Assembly: GCF_947495625.1 (NCBI RefSeq)
Contig: NZ_CANLZW010000002.1
Location: forward strand, 124,001 to 188,000
Direction: 5' to 3'
DNA: 64,000 bases
Source: an uncultured Cocleimonas sp.
GTDB lineage: Bacteria > Pseudomonadota > Gammaproteobacteria > Thiotrichales > Thiotrichaceae
The translations under genes were made by a program, and so were the position numbers. Position 1 is the stretch's first letter. Each line of letters begins with the position of its first letter. The notes under the pieces were generated by a model that made no database searches, was not told the DNA's origin, and saw nothing but the letters and a program-made list of their open reading frames with translations. Below, piece after piece: positions 7,519-17,792 of the stretch.

Positions 7519-8301
7519 TTACTCGCCCAATCGACCGTAGAACGTCATCCGCGCAGATCCTGAAAGCGCAATATTGGGTTGAGAGTTATACGCCAAAACA
7601 ACTAACATTCTGGTGCGATCACCTTCATTTGGCGTAACCCGATGTATCGCATTACGGCCTCTGAATAAAACCAGCGCTCCAGCATCCATTGATAACTGTT
7701 GTGGGGTTTCTTTACCGTCGAGAACGCTATTTACTTTATCGAAATTCATCTCGCCCGCATCAGCATCTCGGACTTCTTTGATGTATTCGAACTGACCACC
7801 TTTTTCGGTTGGTTGAATCATCAAGGTAATCGCGAATGAGGAATTATCAAAATGCCATCCGAGTTCCTGACCTTTTTTCGCGTAGTGTAGATTGATCGAA
7901 GAAAGCGGATCGGCATAAGGATACAACGCGTCTTCACCAAACACGTAACTCAAAAAGTCTTTGAATGATTGTGCGTTGTACAACTCGCGCAATGCTGATT
8001 CATCACCAACGATATCATCGGTAATACAACCTTTAGATGAAACTACCTGACGATTAAATGCGTGATCGTCTGCAAACTCTGGATTGTTGTCGGTAAGATA
8101 GACATTATGAAACTGTCGACTGAAAAACGCCTGATCTTGTTTCTGCTCGCCTTCTTTACGAATTGCTTCCAAAGCTGCCCCGGTTAAAAATTCAGGCATC
8201 GCTAGCGCGCCTTTTTCTGCCACCGTTTGACGTGATTGCTCTTTAAATGCGTCATCCGTAATCGGATAACGCTTTAAATCGATAATCTCTTCAAGTTTCA
8301 A
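7519..8301 (-). CDS. Fe(II)/2-oxoglutarate-dependent dioxygenase (ArpA/HalD-like fold)
   Basis: A 260-residue enzyme with a 2OG-oxygenase core. The facial triad is visible as WHFDNSSFAITLMIQ (H-x-D) and the distal His in HRVTPNEGDRTRMLVV, whose Arg would bind 2-oxoglutarate. The overall pattern resembles the ArpA/HalD group. Related amino acid halogenases replace the Asp with Gly or Ala, so the intact HxD points to hydroxylation rather than halogenation. The substrate cannot be read from the sequence; a small amino acid-like molecule is a guess. No signal peptide. The minus-strand neighbour upstream is a DUF3144 gene, separated by repeat copy 5, so the two may not form one operon. Confidence 0.8.
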   Translation of the reverse strand: MKLEEIIDLKRYPITDDAFKEQSRQTVAEKGALAMPEFLTGAALEAIRKEGEQKQDQAFFSRQFHNVYLTDNNPEFADDHAFNRQVVSSKGCITDDIVGDESALRELYNAQSFKDFLSYVFGEDALYPYADPLSSINLHYAKKGQELGWHFDNSSFAITLMIQPTEKGGQFEYIKEVRDADAGEMNFDKVNSVLDGKETPQQLSMDAGALVLFRGRNAIHRVTPNEGDRTRMLVVLAYNSQPNIALSGSARMTFYGRLGE

Positions 8302-8328
8302 TCTGTTGTTCCAATTTTTATAGCTTAA

Positions 8329-8358
8329 GTCACCCCCCTACTTATAGGGTGTTTTTTT
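8329..8358 (+). repeat. Dispersed C6-TACTT repeat, copy 5
   Basis: GTCAC form, ATAGGGTG, T7. Its T run ends 5 bp from the stop of the minus-strand DUF3144 gene. Confidence 0.9.
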
Positions 8359-8362
8359 AAGG

Positions 8363-8704
8363 CTAATCCTTTTTCTTTAGGTGTTCGTAGCGTGGCTCAT
8401 CTTCATGAGCTTTAAACGCTGTTTTATAGTCATCAAGGTTTTGCGTCAGCATGCGTTTGAATTCTTTGGTAAAAAATTCAGTTGCTGTTTCTATTTCTGC
8501 TTCATATGCATCTTTGTCGGGTGATTGTGATGCGACAACAAATGAGCTGAATCTGGCAGTCGCAAAAAGCATCGCGGAACCTACGTGGTTGGTTTCTTTG
8601 TTATCACAATGACTATTTGCCACATCGATAAATGTATCTGCCATTGCGTAAAATTCTTTGCTTTCTTGTTCGTTTAATTGATCGTCTGCCATATCTAAAG
8701 CCAT
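8363..8704 (-). CDS. DUF3144 family protein
   Basis: A small, acidic, soluble protein of 113 residues (109 if the second Met at 8692 is used). The segment FYAMADTFIDVANSHCD followed by VGSAMLFATARFSSFVVA matches the DUF3144 family, a helical domain of unknown function common in gammaproteobacteria. There are no catalytic motifs or membrane segments. It lies between the dioxygenase gene and the ndk promoter region. No function can be given. Confidence 0.75.
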   Translation of the reverse strand: MALDMADDQLNEQESKEFYAMADTFIDVANSHCDNKETNHVGSAMLFATARFSSFVVASQSPDKDAYEAEIETATEFFTKEFKRMLTQNLDDYKTAFKAHEDEPRYEHLKKKD

Positions 8705-8946
8705 GTAATAATAAATGAGGGGGAAAATATAACCGCGAGAGGCTCTTAATCCAACTACTTTATTGTTTATTTATGCACTGATTAACCCTTTATTTTTAAT
8801 CTTTTAAAGTGAACCTACCCTTTACTGATCCCCAACACAACAGTACAATAGCGCGGTTTTGACCCTCACTTCAGGAATTTCCGCTGTGAGCCTTATTTAA
8901 ATGAAATTCGCAAATACGCGAATTCAAGTTTTTGGAGTATAATACC

Positions 8947-9378
8947 GTGGCTATTGAACGCACTATTTCTATCATCAAACCTGACGCAATCGGTAAAGAC
9001 GTTATTGGTGAAATCTATTCTCGCTTTGAAAAAGGCGGACTTAAAATCGTTGCAGCTAAAATGAAGCACCTTTCTAAAGCTGACGCAGAAGGTTTTTACG
9101 CAGTACACAAAGAGCGTCCTTTCTTTGGTGATCTAGTTGAGTTCATGACTTCTGGTCCTGTAATGATTCAGGTTCTTGAAGGCGAAAATGCAGTGAGCAA
9201 AAACCGTGAGCTTATGGGTGCAACTAACCCTGCTGAAGCTGATGCTGGAACTATCCGTGCTGATTTCGCTCAAAGCATCGATGAGAATGCAGTTCATGGT
9301 TCTGATAGTCTTGAGAATGCACAAATTGAAACTGATTACTTCTTCTCAGCAGACGAAATCTGCCCACGTACTCGTTAA
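8947..9378 (+). CDS. ndk: Nucleoside diphosphate kinase
   Basis: Transfers the gamma phosphate of ATP to nucleoside diphosphates through a phospho-histidine, balancing NTP and dNTP pools in the cytoplasm. The start is GTG at 8947, with GGAG at 8934-8937 upstream, giving [17 protein letters not shown], the usual family N-terminus; a longer TTG start at 8932 is less likely. The product is 143 residues, the normal length. The active site is in [12 protein letters not shown], with [14 protein letters not shown] before it. It is the first gene of the ndk-rlmN-pilF-rodZ-hisS block. Confidence 0.97.
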   Translation: MAIERTISIIKPDAIGKDVIGEIYSRFEKGGLKIVAAKMKHLSKADAEGFYAVHKERPFFGDLVEFMTSGPVMIQVLEGENAVSKNRELMGATNPAEADAGTIRADFAQSIDENAVHGSDSLENAQIETDYFFSADEICPRTR

Positions 9379-9426
9379 TAATTTGATCTTAAAATTGTTA
9401 GCGCAATTTAAGAGTAAAAATATAAA

Positions 9427-10524
9427 ATGACTACAACAAAGAAAATCAACCTTCTGGATTATACCTCAGAAGACTTAAAAGCTTTTTTCCTCGAACGGGG
9501 AGAAAAGCCTTTTCGTGCCACGCAGATAATCAAGTGGATTCATCAGCATGGCGTTGATAACTTTGATGATATGAGCAATGTCAGCAAAGCACTTCGTGAA
9601 GATTTACAAAGTATCGCTGAGATACGCGCTCCTGAAGTCGCTATTGATGAAAAGTCTGAAGATGGCACACACAAGTGGTTGCTCCGTCTGGATGATGGCA
9701 ACTGTATTGAAGCAGTATTCATCCCCGAAGATGGCCGCGGAACCTTGTGTATTTCTTCTCAAGTCGGTTGTGCACTCGATTGCACATTTTGTTCGACCGC
9801 ACGACAAGGCTTTAACCGTAATTTGACCGTTGGCGAAATTATCGGACAATTATGGCTTGCCAAAAAAATTCTACAACCCGATCCAGAATCAGACCGCGTT
9901 ATTAGTAACGTAGTGATGATGGGTATGGGCGAGCCATTGCTTAACTTCGAAAAAGTAGTAAAAGCGATGGAGTTAATGCTCGATGATAATGCCTACGGCT
10001 TAAGTAAACGCCGCGTTACATTGAGTACATCAGGTGTTGTGCCCGCACTAGACAAATTACGTGACCGGGTTGATGTAAGTTTAGCGATTTCACTGCATGC
10101 ACCTAATGATGCATTACGTGACCAATTGGTACCTGTCAATCGCAAGTACCCAATCAAACAACTACTCGAATCGTGCATGCGCTTTATGGACGGCAAAGCT
10201 GCCAGAGAAAAAATCACTATAGAATATGTGATGTTAGATAAGGTCAATGACAGTGATGAAAATGCGCGTGAATTGATTACCTTATTAAAGGATGTACCTG
10301 TAAAGGTGAATTTGATACCATTTAACCCGTTCCCTGAAACACGTTATAAACGTTCTTCAAATAATAGAATTTACAGATTCAGGGAAATTCTGGAAAGCGG
10401 TGGGCTAATCGTGATGACCAGAAAAACAAGGGGTGAAGATATTGACGCAGCTTGTGGGCAGTTAGCTGGAAAAGTTAATGACAAAAGTCGCAGAGAAATT
10501 CATTTTGCGCGGATAGAATCTTAA
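9427..10524 (+). CDS. rlmN: Dual-specificity 23S rRNA/tRNA methyltransferase RlmN (radical SAM)
   Basis: Methylates C2 of A2503 in 23S rRNA and of A37 in some tRNAs. The 365-residue protein has the radical-SAM cluster motif [11 protein letters not shown] near residue 117, the [11 protein letters not shown] strand that binds [13 protein letters not shown] and the C-terminal region [13 protein letters not shown] whose Cys is the methyl-transfer residue. The N-terminal helical part ([20 protein letters not shown]) is the expected accessory domain. It lies 48 bp after ndk, in the common gammaproteobacterial order. Confidence 0.97.
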   Translation: MTTTKKINLLDYTSEDLKAFFLERGEKPFRATQIIKWIHQHGVDNFDDMSNVSKALREDLQSIAEIRAPEVAIDEKSEDGTHKWLLRLDDGNCIEAVFIPEDGRGTLCISSQVGCALDCTFCSTARQGFNRNLTVGEIIGQLWLAKKILQPDPESDRVISNVVMMGMGEPLLNFEKVVKAMELMLDDNAYGLSKRRVTLSTSGVVPALDKLRDRVDVSLAISLHAPNDALRDQLVPVNRKYPIKQLLESCMRFMDGKAAREKITIEYVMLDKVNDSDENARELITLLKDVPVKVNLIPFNPFPETRYKRSSNNRIYRFREILESGGLIVMTRKTRGEDIDAACGQLAGKVNDKSRREIHFARIES

Positions 10525-10672
10525 TTCTGAACCTTCTATCGAAACTTTGATCCTAGTCTATAGTTTGGCTTTTAATAACTTAGGATTTAAAAAAACAAGA
10601 AAAGTTTGATGATTGATTGCTAATCAGCATAACTTAGAATGCTTAAGATGCTTACTCTAAAGGGGAATTTCA

Positions 10673-11479
10673 ATGAGCACCATTTACAGCTCCGTGATTA
10701 ATAACATTAAGACTTCGGTTGCCGATGTAAGCTCTTTTAAACCGATTAAGACCAAGACGCTTCTCACGACCGCTTTTATTGCGAGTACTCTATTTCTAAG
10801 TGCTTGTTCTTCAACCAGTGTTAAATCAAACGAAGCATCAAACTACAATTCTGACCTGGGTATTCGCTATCTACAGAAAGGTCGTTTGAATCTTGCCAAT
10901 GAAAAGTTATTAAAAGCACTTGAACAGAATCCGAGCTCTGCTCAATCGAATCATTACTACGCGATTTTGCAACAGAAATTAGGTAACAATAAAAAAGCTG
11001 AACAATATTTTTTAAAAGCGATTAACTTAAATCCTAAAGATCCAGAAATTAGAAATAACTATGGTTCTTTTTTGTGTGATTCAGGACGTCCACGAGCAGC
11101 GGTTAAACAATTCACTGTTGCCATAAACGACCCACTATATCGCACCCCAGAATTTGCCTATACTAACGCCGGAATTTGTTTGAGAAAAACCAATGACGAT
11201 GCGAAAGCTGAGACTTATTTTCGCCAGGCATTAAAGAAAAAATCAGCCTTTCCTTCAGCGTTGTTAGAAATGGCGAAACTTTACAGTGATCGAGGGAATT
11301 ACCCTAGAGCACAAGCATTCATGTTACGCTATGAAAGTGTGGGACAATCTTCTCCTGAAGCATTGGATTTATGTAATAAAATCAACACCAAGATGGGCGA
11401 TCATGCGAAAGCCAGTAGTTGTAAAGCAGCATTATTAAGACTTTTCCCTGCTAGTAAAGAAGCACAACAAGCAAATTAA
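10673..11479 (+). CDS. pilF: Type IV pilus biogenesis/stability lipoprotein PilF/PilW-like (TPR)
   Basis: Pilotin that helps the PilQ secretin reach and assemble in the outer membrane. The protein has a long N-terminus, a hydrophobic segment and the lipobox LSAC (Cys45), followed by TPR helices from about residue 60 to 250 (LGIRYLQKGRLNLANEKLLK, HYYAILQQKLGNNKKAEQYF and DPEIRNNYGSFLCDSGRPRA). The last pattern, with Cys in the TPR groove, is typical of PilF/PilW. A GGGG-rich site precedes the ATG. Position between rlmN and rodZ is the usual one. No other pilus genes are in the window. Confidence 0.92.
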   Translation: MSTIYSSVINNIKTSVADVSSFKPIKTKTLLTTAFIASTLFLSACSSTSVKSNEASNYNSDLGIRYLQKGRLNLANEKLLKALEQNPSSAQSNHYYAILQQKLGNNKKAEQYFLKAINLNPKDPEIRNNYGSFLCDSGRPRAAVKQFTVAINDPLYRTPEFAYTNAGICLRKTNDDAKAETYFRQALKKKSAFPSALLEMAKLYSDRGNYPRAQAFMLRYESVGQSSPEALDLCNKINTKMGDHAKASSCKAALLRLFPASKEAQQAN

Positions 11480-11534
11480 CATTCCATCTACCCTGACCTA
11501 TACAACTGCAAAACCAACCAGACACGAACATCAA

Positions 11535-12599
11535 ATGGCTAAAGAAAAAAATAAAACTGAGCAACCTGTCGTCCTAGAAGGTGAACTACAGGCGCGCCTG
11601 ATTCAACTTCGTGAAGATGCAGGATTTTCAACTTCACAACTCGCGGACGCGATGTGTTTATCAGAAGAAGTCATCCTTCACCTAGAAAACGAAGACTTCG
11701 ACCAGTTAGCAGAGCCACCATATATACGCGGCTATTTACGCAACTACGCAAAACTTGGTGATACTGACCCAAATGAACTGATTAGCCGTTATGAATCTTT
11801 ACGTGGCGCCGACGCGAATGAACTCCATTACCAGATTAAGACTTCCGCCAATATAAATTTAAGCAAACGTAAAAGCATGTCCCCAATTTGGGCGCAGCTA
11901 ATTTTGCTAGCGTTGTTAATTGGTGGCATCACTTTATTAGCCATGATCCCAGGGGTTAACCAATGGTTCAAAACCACCTGGAGTAGCTTATCAACCCAAT
12001 TACAATCACCGAATGGTGAGTCAGGAAGTAATCCATTATTAACAGGGTCTTTACCAGTACCCGTTCCCTTGCCTGATTCTGATGTTTCTGAGAACAACAC
12101 TACTAGTCTGCCACTGAATAATGGCAATACTCAATCAAATATTAATTCAGCAGATCAAAATAATACAGACGATACAAACTCAGCGGGAACTCAAACAGAT
12201 TCCTCAACTGACAATACTGTAAATGCAGAAGCCACTACAGAAGATACTCAACAGACAGCTAATACCGAAACAACCTCTTCAGATGACCCAAGCATCACTG
12301 AGCAAACAGCGGAACAAGCAGCCGCAGAGCAAGAAACTCCGGCAACCAGTTCTAGCAGTGATCAGCTTAAGATTAAATTAGTGTTTAACAAAGATGTTTG
12401 GTTAAGAATCAGAAACAAAGACAACAAAACAGTTTTTGAAGGCTTAAATAAACTGGGTACTAATAAAGATCTAACCATCGAAAAACCTTTAACATTTAGA
12501 GTAGGAAATGCTCAGGGTTTATCGCTATTTGTTGATGACAAAGCAGTTGATATCAGCCAGTATATCAATGGCAGTATTGCCAATTTCACCTTAGAATAA
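11535..12599 (+). CDS. rodZ: RodZ-like cytoskeletal protein (HTH, one membrane segment, DUF4115)
   Basis: Links the MreB cytoskeleton to the cell wall machinery. Domains in order: a cytoplasmic helix-turn-helix of the Xre/HTH_25 type (about 15-90; [20 protein letters not shown], then [15 protein letters not shown]), one transmembrane segment (about 116-138), a long Asn/Thr/Ser/Gln-rich periplasmic linker (about 150-275) and a C-terminal DUF4115 beta domain ([14 protein letters not shown] onward). At 354 residues it is normal in length. ispG usually follows this gene in gammaproteobacteria but hisS does so here. Confidence 0.93.
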   Translation: MAKEKNKTEQPVVLEGELQARLIQLREDAGFSTSQLADAMCLSEEVILHLENEDFDQLAEPPYIRGYLRNYAKLGDTDPNELISRYESLRGADANELHYQIKTSANINLSKRKSMSPIWAQLILLALLIGGITLLAMIPGVNQWFKTTWSSLSTQLQSPNGESGSNPLLTGSLPVPVPLPDSDVSENNTTSLPLNNGNTQSNINSADQNNTDDTNSAGTQTDSSTDNTVNAEATTEDTQQTANTETTSSDDPSITEQTAEQAAAEQETPATSSSSDQLKIKLVFNKDVWLRIRNKDNKTVFEGLNKLGTNKDLTIEKPLTFRVGNAQGLSLFVDDKAVDISQYINGSIANFTLE

Positions 12600-12636
12600 A
12601 CGTTTAATAGTTTCAGGAAAAAGTTCGGTACATATA

Positions 12637-13929
12637 ATGGCAAAAAATCTGCAATCAGTTCGCGGAATGCGAGACATTCTCCCTGAACAATCTTCTTCCT
12701 GGCAATATATCGAAAACACCGCACGCCAGCTTTTTAACAGCTATGGCTATAGCGAGTTACGCACTCCAATTATTGAGTCTACTGACCTTTTCAAACGCTC
12801 AATTGGTGATGCCACTGATATCGTTGAAAAAGAAATGTACACCTTCGAAGATAGAAATGGTGATAGCCTCACATTACGCCCTGAAGGCACTGCTGGTTGT
12901 GTAAGAGCTGGAATTCAGCACGGTATTTTTCACAACCAACAACAACGCATCTGGTATATCGGCCCCATGTTCCGTCACGAGCGCCCTCAAAAAGGACGTT
13001 ATCGAGGATTTTATCAGGCAGGCATTGAAACCTACGGCATTGATGGCCCAGAAATAGACGCAGAAGTGATAGCGATTGCTGCGCGCTTTTGGAAGAAACT
13101 TGGTTTCAAAAACGTAAGACTTGAAATCAATTCGCTGGGAAGTAATGAAGCACGCCAAGATTATCGTAACGTATTAATCGAATACTTTAGTAAGCATCAA
13201 GAACTATTAGATGAAGATTCTCAAAGACGCTTACACAAAAACCCACTAAGAATTCTGGATACAAAAAATCCAGCGATGAAAGAGCTGGTTGAGAACGCCC
13301 CTAACCTTCTTGACTATTTAGATGAAGAATCAAAGGTACACTTTGAAAGCTTGAAGCAACGTTTAGACCAAATCAGAATTAGCTACGAAGTTAACCCTCG
13401 TTTAGTACGTGGTATTGATTACTATAACCGCACAGTGTTCGAATGGATTACTGAAGATCTTGGAGCCCAAGGCACTATTTGTGCGGGCGGTAGATACGAT
13501 GGTTTAGTAAAGCAATTAGGTGGGAGAGAAACCTCAGCCTGTGGTTTTGGCATCGGCTTAGATCGACTTCAACTATTGGTTGAAGAGCAAGGCCTTAATA
13601 AGAATGAAACACTGCCACACGCTTACCTAGTGATGGCTGGAGAACAGGCTGAATTAGCGGGTACTGCTTTGGCTGAGTCATTACGTGATTCAAACCCTGA
13701 ATTACGCTTAATGTGCAATGCGGGATCAGGGAGCTTTAAATCACAACTCAAACGAGCAGATAAATCTGGCGCAGCCTTTGCCTTAATTCTTGGTGAAAAT
13801 GAGCTAGCTGATAACGAAATTACGGTTAAACCTTTACTAAAAAGCTTACAAGATAATTTTCAACAACAAACCTTATCACAACAAGCACTTAGTGAATTCG
13901 TAGCAGAACATATTATCAACATGGTATAG
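12637..13929 (+). CDS. hisS: Histidyl-tRNA synthetase
   Basis: Class II aminoacyl-tRNA synthetase that charges tRNA-His. The 430-residue protein starts with the conserved RGMRDILP, then motif 2 ([16 protein letters not shown]), the histidine-binding signatures [14 protein letters not shown] and [13 protein letters not shown], motif 3 ([11 protein letters not shown]) and a C-terminal anticodon-binding domain (about 330-430). It lies 37 bp after rodZ and upstream of the yfgM-bamB pair. Confidence 0.98.
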   Translation: MAKNLQSVRGMRDILPEQSSSWQYIENTARQLFNSYGYSELRTPIIESTDLFKRSIGDATDIVEKEMYTFEDRNGDSLTLRPEGTAGCVRAGIQHGIFHNQQQRIWYIGPMFRHERPQKGRYRGFYQAGIETYGIDGPEIDAEVIAIAARFWKKLGFKNVRLEINSLGSNEARQDYRNVLIEYFSKHQELLDEDSQRRLHKNPLRILDTKNPAMKELVENAPNLLDYLDEESKVHFESLKQRLDQIRISYEVNPRLVRGIDYYNRTVFEWITEDLGAQGTICAGGRYDGLVKQLGGRETSACGFGIGLDRLQLLVEEQGLNKNETLPHAYLVMAGEQAELAGTALAESLRDSNPELRLMCNAGSGSFKSQLKRADKSGAAFALILGENELADNEITVKPLLKSLQDNFQQQTLSQQALSEFVAEHIINMV

Positions 13930-13991
13930 TCGCACCACCTTAAGAATTACCATATTGAAAGACACAATTTATTTATAGGACAGTAGCAGAA

Positions 13992-14621
13992 ATGGCAGAT
14001 TACGATCTTAAATCAGATGAAGAAAAAGCAGAAGAACTGAAAGCCTGGTGGCGTTCAAACGGAACCTCTGTAATTGCAGGCGTTGCACTTACCGTTGGCG
14101 GCATGTTTGGCTGGAATTACTGGAAAGAACACAAAGTTACTCAGTCTGAAGGCGCTTCAAAGTTATATTCCCAATTAGACCAGGTGGGAGCCGATTCTAC
14201 TGATGTCTTAAAAAAGCTGGAAGATGAATATGGAAGTACATCTTACGCATATCTTGCTGCACTTAGCTCCGCCAAAACAAGTTGCGAAGCGGGTAAAACA
14301 GAGGAATGTATTGCTGAATTAAAAAAAGCCACTGAGAGCCCACAAGACAGCCTAGCAAATCTCGCTAAACTTCGTCTCGCTCGAACGCTAGTGAGCACTG
14401 GTAAACTAGATGAAGCTAAATCGATTCTTTCTGGAAAAATGCCTGTTTCTTATCAATCCCTGATTAGTGAACTGAATGGTGACATCCATTTTGCTAAAAA
14501 AGAATTTAAACAAGCGTACGAAGCATATGATAAAGCTATTTTGAGCGCAGGCGATCAAAATACACAGTTGTTAAAAATGAAGCGCGATGATCTGGGTAAC
14601 CAACTAAAAAGCGGAGCTTAA
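13992..14621 (+). CDS. yfgM: YfgM-type membrane-anchored TPR protein
   Basis: A 209-residue inner-membrane protein. A short cytoplasmic acidic N-terminus (DYDLKSDEEKAEELKAWW) is followed by one transmembrane segment (about 22-42, VIAGVALTVGGMFGWNYW) and a periplasmic TPR-like domain (about 60-205). In E. coli YfgM associates with the PpiD chaperone and the Sec translocon. AGGA lies upstream of the ATG. The stop is immediately followed by bamB with 2 bp between, a tight operon link to outer membrane assembly. Confidence 0.9.
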   Translation: MADYDLKSDEEKAEELKAWWRSNGTSVIAGVALTVGGMFGWNYWKEHKVTQSEGASKLYSQLDQVGADSTDVLKKLEDEYGSTSYAYLAALSSAKTSCEAGKTEECIAELKKATESPQDSLANLAKLRLARTLVSTGKLDEAKSILSGKMPVSYQSLISELNGDIHFAKKEFKQAYEAYDKAILSAGDQNTQLLKMKRDDLGNQLKSGA

Positions 14622-14623
14622 TA

Positions 14624-15796
14624 GTGACTTTAAAACCTTACGTACTGCTTTTGATTGGATTATTCGCTTTTCAAAGTGGATGTAGCCAAATTAGCGGCAA
14701 GAAATCTCGCCCTGCTCCATTAAAAACACTAAAAGCAGTTACCCCTACCATTAACGTCAAGACCGATTGGCAAGTTGCTACCGGTAGTGCAATGGGGGAA
14801 AACAAGGTTCACCCATTTATAGATAACAAGCTGGTATATATTGCTGGCGGCACAACTGCCAGCGCATGGCAAAAAAGTAATGGCAAAATGCTGTGGAAAA
14901 CAGCTATTGATGAAACAATTAGTGCGGGTGTAAATGGCAACCTCAGTACGTCAAACAATGCTAGCGCTAGCAAAGTATTCCTTGGCACCACAAATGGCAA
15001 CGCTATATCACTGGATGCCGCAACCGGCAAAATTCTGTGGATTGAAAGACTCAGCAGCGAAATACTTTCCGTCTCAGCAAGTGCTAATAATCGGGTAATC
15101 TTCAGAACCGTTGATGGAAAACTTCATGGCTTACTTGAAAGTACTGGAGAATTAATCTGGCAACGTTCTCAACGCCCTCCCGCTCTTAGTCAATTGGGCG
15201 GTGGTGTTCCTCTGGTAGTTCCGCCATTAGTAATCGCAGGTTTTGATAATGGCAAAGTAGCTGCTTACAATATTGCAAATGGACAGGGAATTTGGGAAGC
15301 AATTCTAGCCTTACCTCGCGCCAGTACGGAGCCTGAGCAAATCACTGATGTCGACGGAAAAATCAAACAGCTCGGTAACGCCTTATTTGCTGCATCAATG
15401 AATGGTAGCTCCGCTGGAATCAATATTGAGAATGGTAAAAAAGCCTGGTCTCGAGCTTATTCAACACCAACAGGTGTTAACGCCAATAGATTAGGACTTT
15501 ACAGCAGCGACGATAAAGGCAACATCTGGAAATATGATCCACAAACTGGTGAACCAGTATGGAGTATGGACGACCTTCAAAGACGATTACCTTCTGTTCC
15601 GGCTATCATTGGAAACTCTGACATTGCTGTTACTGACAAACAAGGCAATATCCATTGGATAAATTCGGCCAACGGGAAGTTCAGCGCTAGAATTAAAGGC
15701 GATCCGCTTGGTTATTCTATAGAGCCGGAAGTAGATGGAAGCAGTATCTTTGTTTTAGGCAAAAGCGGAATTCTCTCTAAAGTGACTAAACGCTAG
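14624..15796 (+). CDS. bamB: Outer membrane protein assembly factor BamB
   Basis: Lipoprotein subunit of the BAM complex that inserts beta-barrel proteins into the outer membrane. It starts with GTG at 14624. The signal peptide ends at the lipobox FQSGC (Cys20). The rest is an eight-bladed beta-propeller with PQQ-like repeats (for example LVYIAGGTTASAWQKSNGKM, ISLDAATGKILWIERL and GKVAAYNIANGQGIWE). The length of 390 residues is normal. It ends the ndk-to-bamB block; der, which normally follows, is absent. Confidence 0.95.
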   Translation: MTLKPYVLLLIGLFAFQSGCSQISGKKSRPAPLKTLKAVTPTINVKTDWQVATGSAMGENKVHPFIDNKLVYIAGGTTASAWQKSNGKMLWKTAIDETISAGVNGNLSTSNNASASKVFLGTTNGNAISLDAATGKILWIERLSSEILSVSASANNRVIFRTVDGKLHGLLESTGELIWQRSQRPPALSQLGGGVPLVVPPLVIAGFDNGKVAAYNIANGQGIWEAILALPRASTEPEQITDVDGKIKQLGNALFAASMNGSSAGINIENGKKAWSRAYSTPTGVNANRLGLYSSDDKGNIWKYDPQTGEPVWSMDDLQRRLPSVPAIIGNSDIAVTDKQGNIHWINSANGKFSARIKGDPLGYSIEPEVDGSSIFVLGKSGILSKVTKR

Positions 15797-15840
15797 CGTT
15801 TGCTTTTATTTAGCAAAACAAAGATCTATAAAGAACAAAA

Positions 15841-15868
15841 CACACCCCCCTACTTATAGGGGTTTTTT
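15841..15868 (+). repeat. Dispersed C6-TACTT repeat, copy 6
   Basis: CACAC form, ATAGGGG, T6. It lies between convergent bamB and pgi, with its T run ending 7 bp from the pgi stop. Confidence 0.9.
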
Positions 15869-15874
15869 ATATAT

Positions 15875-17557
15875 TTAATCTCTACTGTTCTTTCTAAACC
15901 AATCGAGTAGACCCTGCGTTGAACTGTCATGTTCATACAGGTCTTCACCGTCTTCGAGCTCTTCAAGAATATTTTTTGCTAACTTCTTACCTAACTCAAC
16001 CCCCCACTGATCGTAAGAATTTAGGTTCCATACGATACCCTGCACAAAAATTTTGTGCTCATACATAGCCAAAAGAGAACCTAAAGCTTTTGGCGTTAGT
16101 TTCTTGATAACAATTGAGTTACTCGGCTGATTTCCACTGAAAATCATGTGGGGTAAACGTTTTTCCGCCTTATGCAACTCGATATCAGCTTCCTTTAACT
16201 GTTCTCGCGTCTTCTCCATCGTCCTTCCTTTCATCAACGCTTCTGTTTGAGCGAGGAAGTTAGAAGCAAGAATGTCACAATGTTCTTTATGATTGCCGTG
16301 AGATTGGATGGAAGCAATAAAATCCGTCGGGATTAAACGCGTACCTTGATGCAACAACTGATAGAAAGCATGCTGACCATTGATACCTTCAGCACCCCAA
16401 ATAATTTTTCCTGTGGAATACGTTGCCTGTCTGCCTTCACGATCTACAGACTTTCCATTACTTTCCATATCTGCCTGCTCAAGATAAGCGGGTAGCATAC
16501 GCAAATTATGATCGTAAGGAAGAACAGCGCTGGATTCGGCATGGAAGAAGTTACCATACCAGATTCCTAGCATTGCCAGAATCACCGGAATATTCTGATC
16601 AAGTGGTTGCTCTTGAAAATGATTATCCATTTCATGAGCGCCTTCCAGCATTTCGATGAAGTTATCCATGCCAACATAAATCGCACTAGCCAGACCTACG
16701 GCAGACCATAATGAATAACGACCACCCACCCAATCCCAGAAACGGAACATATTGACCGGGTCTATTCCAAACTTTTCTACTTCTTTCTCATTCGTTGATA
16801 CTGCGACAAAATGTTTTGCAATATCACCTTCAGTAACACGCCCAGCGCCTTCTAAAAACCACTTCTTTGCGGTGTTGGCGTTGGTGAGTGTCTCTTGTGT
16901 GGTGAATGTTTTGGAAGCCACGATAAATAATGTCGTTTCAGGTCGAAGCTGACTAAGAATCTGGTCGATATGTGAGCCATCAACATTTGAAACAAAATGT
17001 ACACGTAAGCTTTTATGCGAATAAGGCTCTAATGCCCTACAAACCATATGTGGACCCAAATCAGAACCACCAATACCTATATTTACAACATTGGTAATAG
17101 GCAGGCCCGCATAACCAATCCACTGTCCATTTCGCACTTTTTCTGAGAAAACACGCATTTTCTCTAGTTCTGTTTCAACCAGGGGCATGACGTTTTCATC
17201 GTCCACAAAAACAGGTTTACCTGATCTGTTTCTTAGTGCGGTATGCAAAACTGCTCTGCCTTCAGTATTATTGATTTTCTCACCAGAAAACATTCTATCG
17301 CGCCACTTTTCCACACCTGCTTGTTCAGCTAATGAAAAAAGTAATTTCATCGTGACATCAGTAACGCGGTTTTTTGAATAGTCCAAAAGCATGTCATTGA
17401 ACTGGATAGAATATTTCTTGAATCTTTCAGGATCTTGGTCGAAAAGTTCAACCATATGAACTTTCTTTACACGCTCAAAGTGTTCAAGCAGTGCAACCCA
17501 GGCGGGTGTATTGATTAACGGTGATTTAGCATTCAGAACGACTCTTGCAGGTCTCAT
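15875..17557 (-). CDS. pgi: Glucose-6-phosphate isomerase
   Basis: Interconverts glucose 6-phosphate and fructose 6-phosphate in glycolysis and gluconeogenesis. The 560-residue protein carries the usual signatures: [44 protein letters not shown] (catalytic Glu/Arg region), and the C-terminal [19 protein letters not shown] with the conserved Lys. The ATG at 17557 is followed by the expected N-terminal helix ([16 protein letters not shown]). Single gene with no obvious operon partner. Confidence 0.97.
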   Translation of the reverse strand: MRPARVVLNAKSPLINTPAWVALLEHFERVKKVHMVELFDQDPERFKKYSIQFNDMLLDYSKNRVTDVTMKLLFSLAEQAGVEKWRDRMFSGEKINNTEGRAVLHTALRNRSGKPVFVDDENVMPLVETELEKMRVFSEKVRNGQWIGYAGLPITNVVNIGIGGSDLGPHMVCRALEPYSHKSLRVHFVSNVDGSHIDQILSQLRPETTLFIVASKTFTTQETLTNANTAKKWFLEGAGRVTEGDIAKHFVAVSTNEKEVEKFGIDPVNMFRFWDWVGGRYSLWSAVGLASAIYVGMDNFIEMLEGAHEMDNHFQEQPLDQNIPVILAMLGIWYGNFFHAESSAVLPYDHNLRMLPAYLEQADMESNGKSVDREGRQATYSTGKIIWGAEGINGQHAFYQLLHQGTRLIPTDFIASIQSHGNHKEHCDILASNFLAQTEALMKGRTMEKTREQLKEADIELHKAEKRLPHMIFSGNQPSNSIVIKKLTPKALGSLLAMYEHKIFVQGIVWNLNSYDQWGVELGKKLAKNILEELEDGEDLYEHDSSTQGLLDWFRKNSRD

Positions 17558-17792
17558 ATTTATTCTCTGATAACTTTTTAGTAATTATTTTTGTGCTTTT
17601 TCAACAACTCTTTTTTATCTATTTGACTAAGCTTCTTATTTACCAACTTAAATATGTGCTTATCAAGCCCAGAAAAGCACATTTATGGCGCACTATTATA
17701 ACTTATGTAGATAAGTATTTCCTTACCGTTCATTCTTAAAATCTATTGAGCAAAAAATGAGCTCGTTAATTTTGCTAAGTACAAATTTATTA

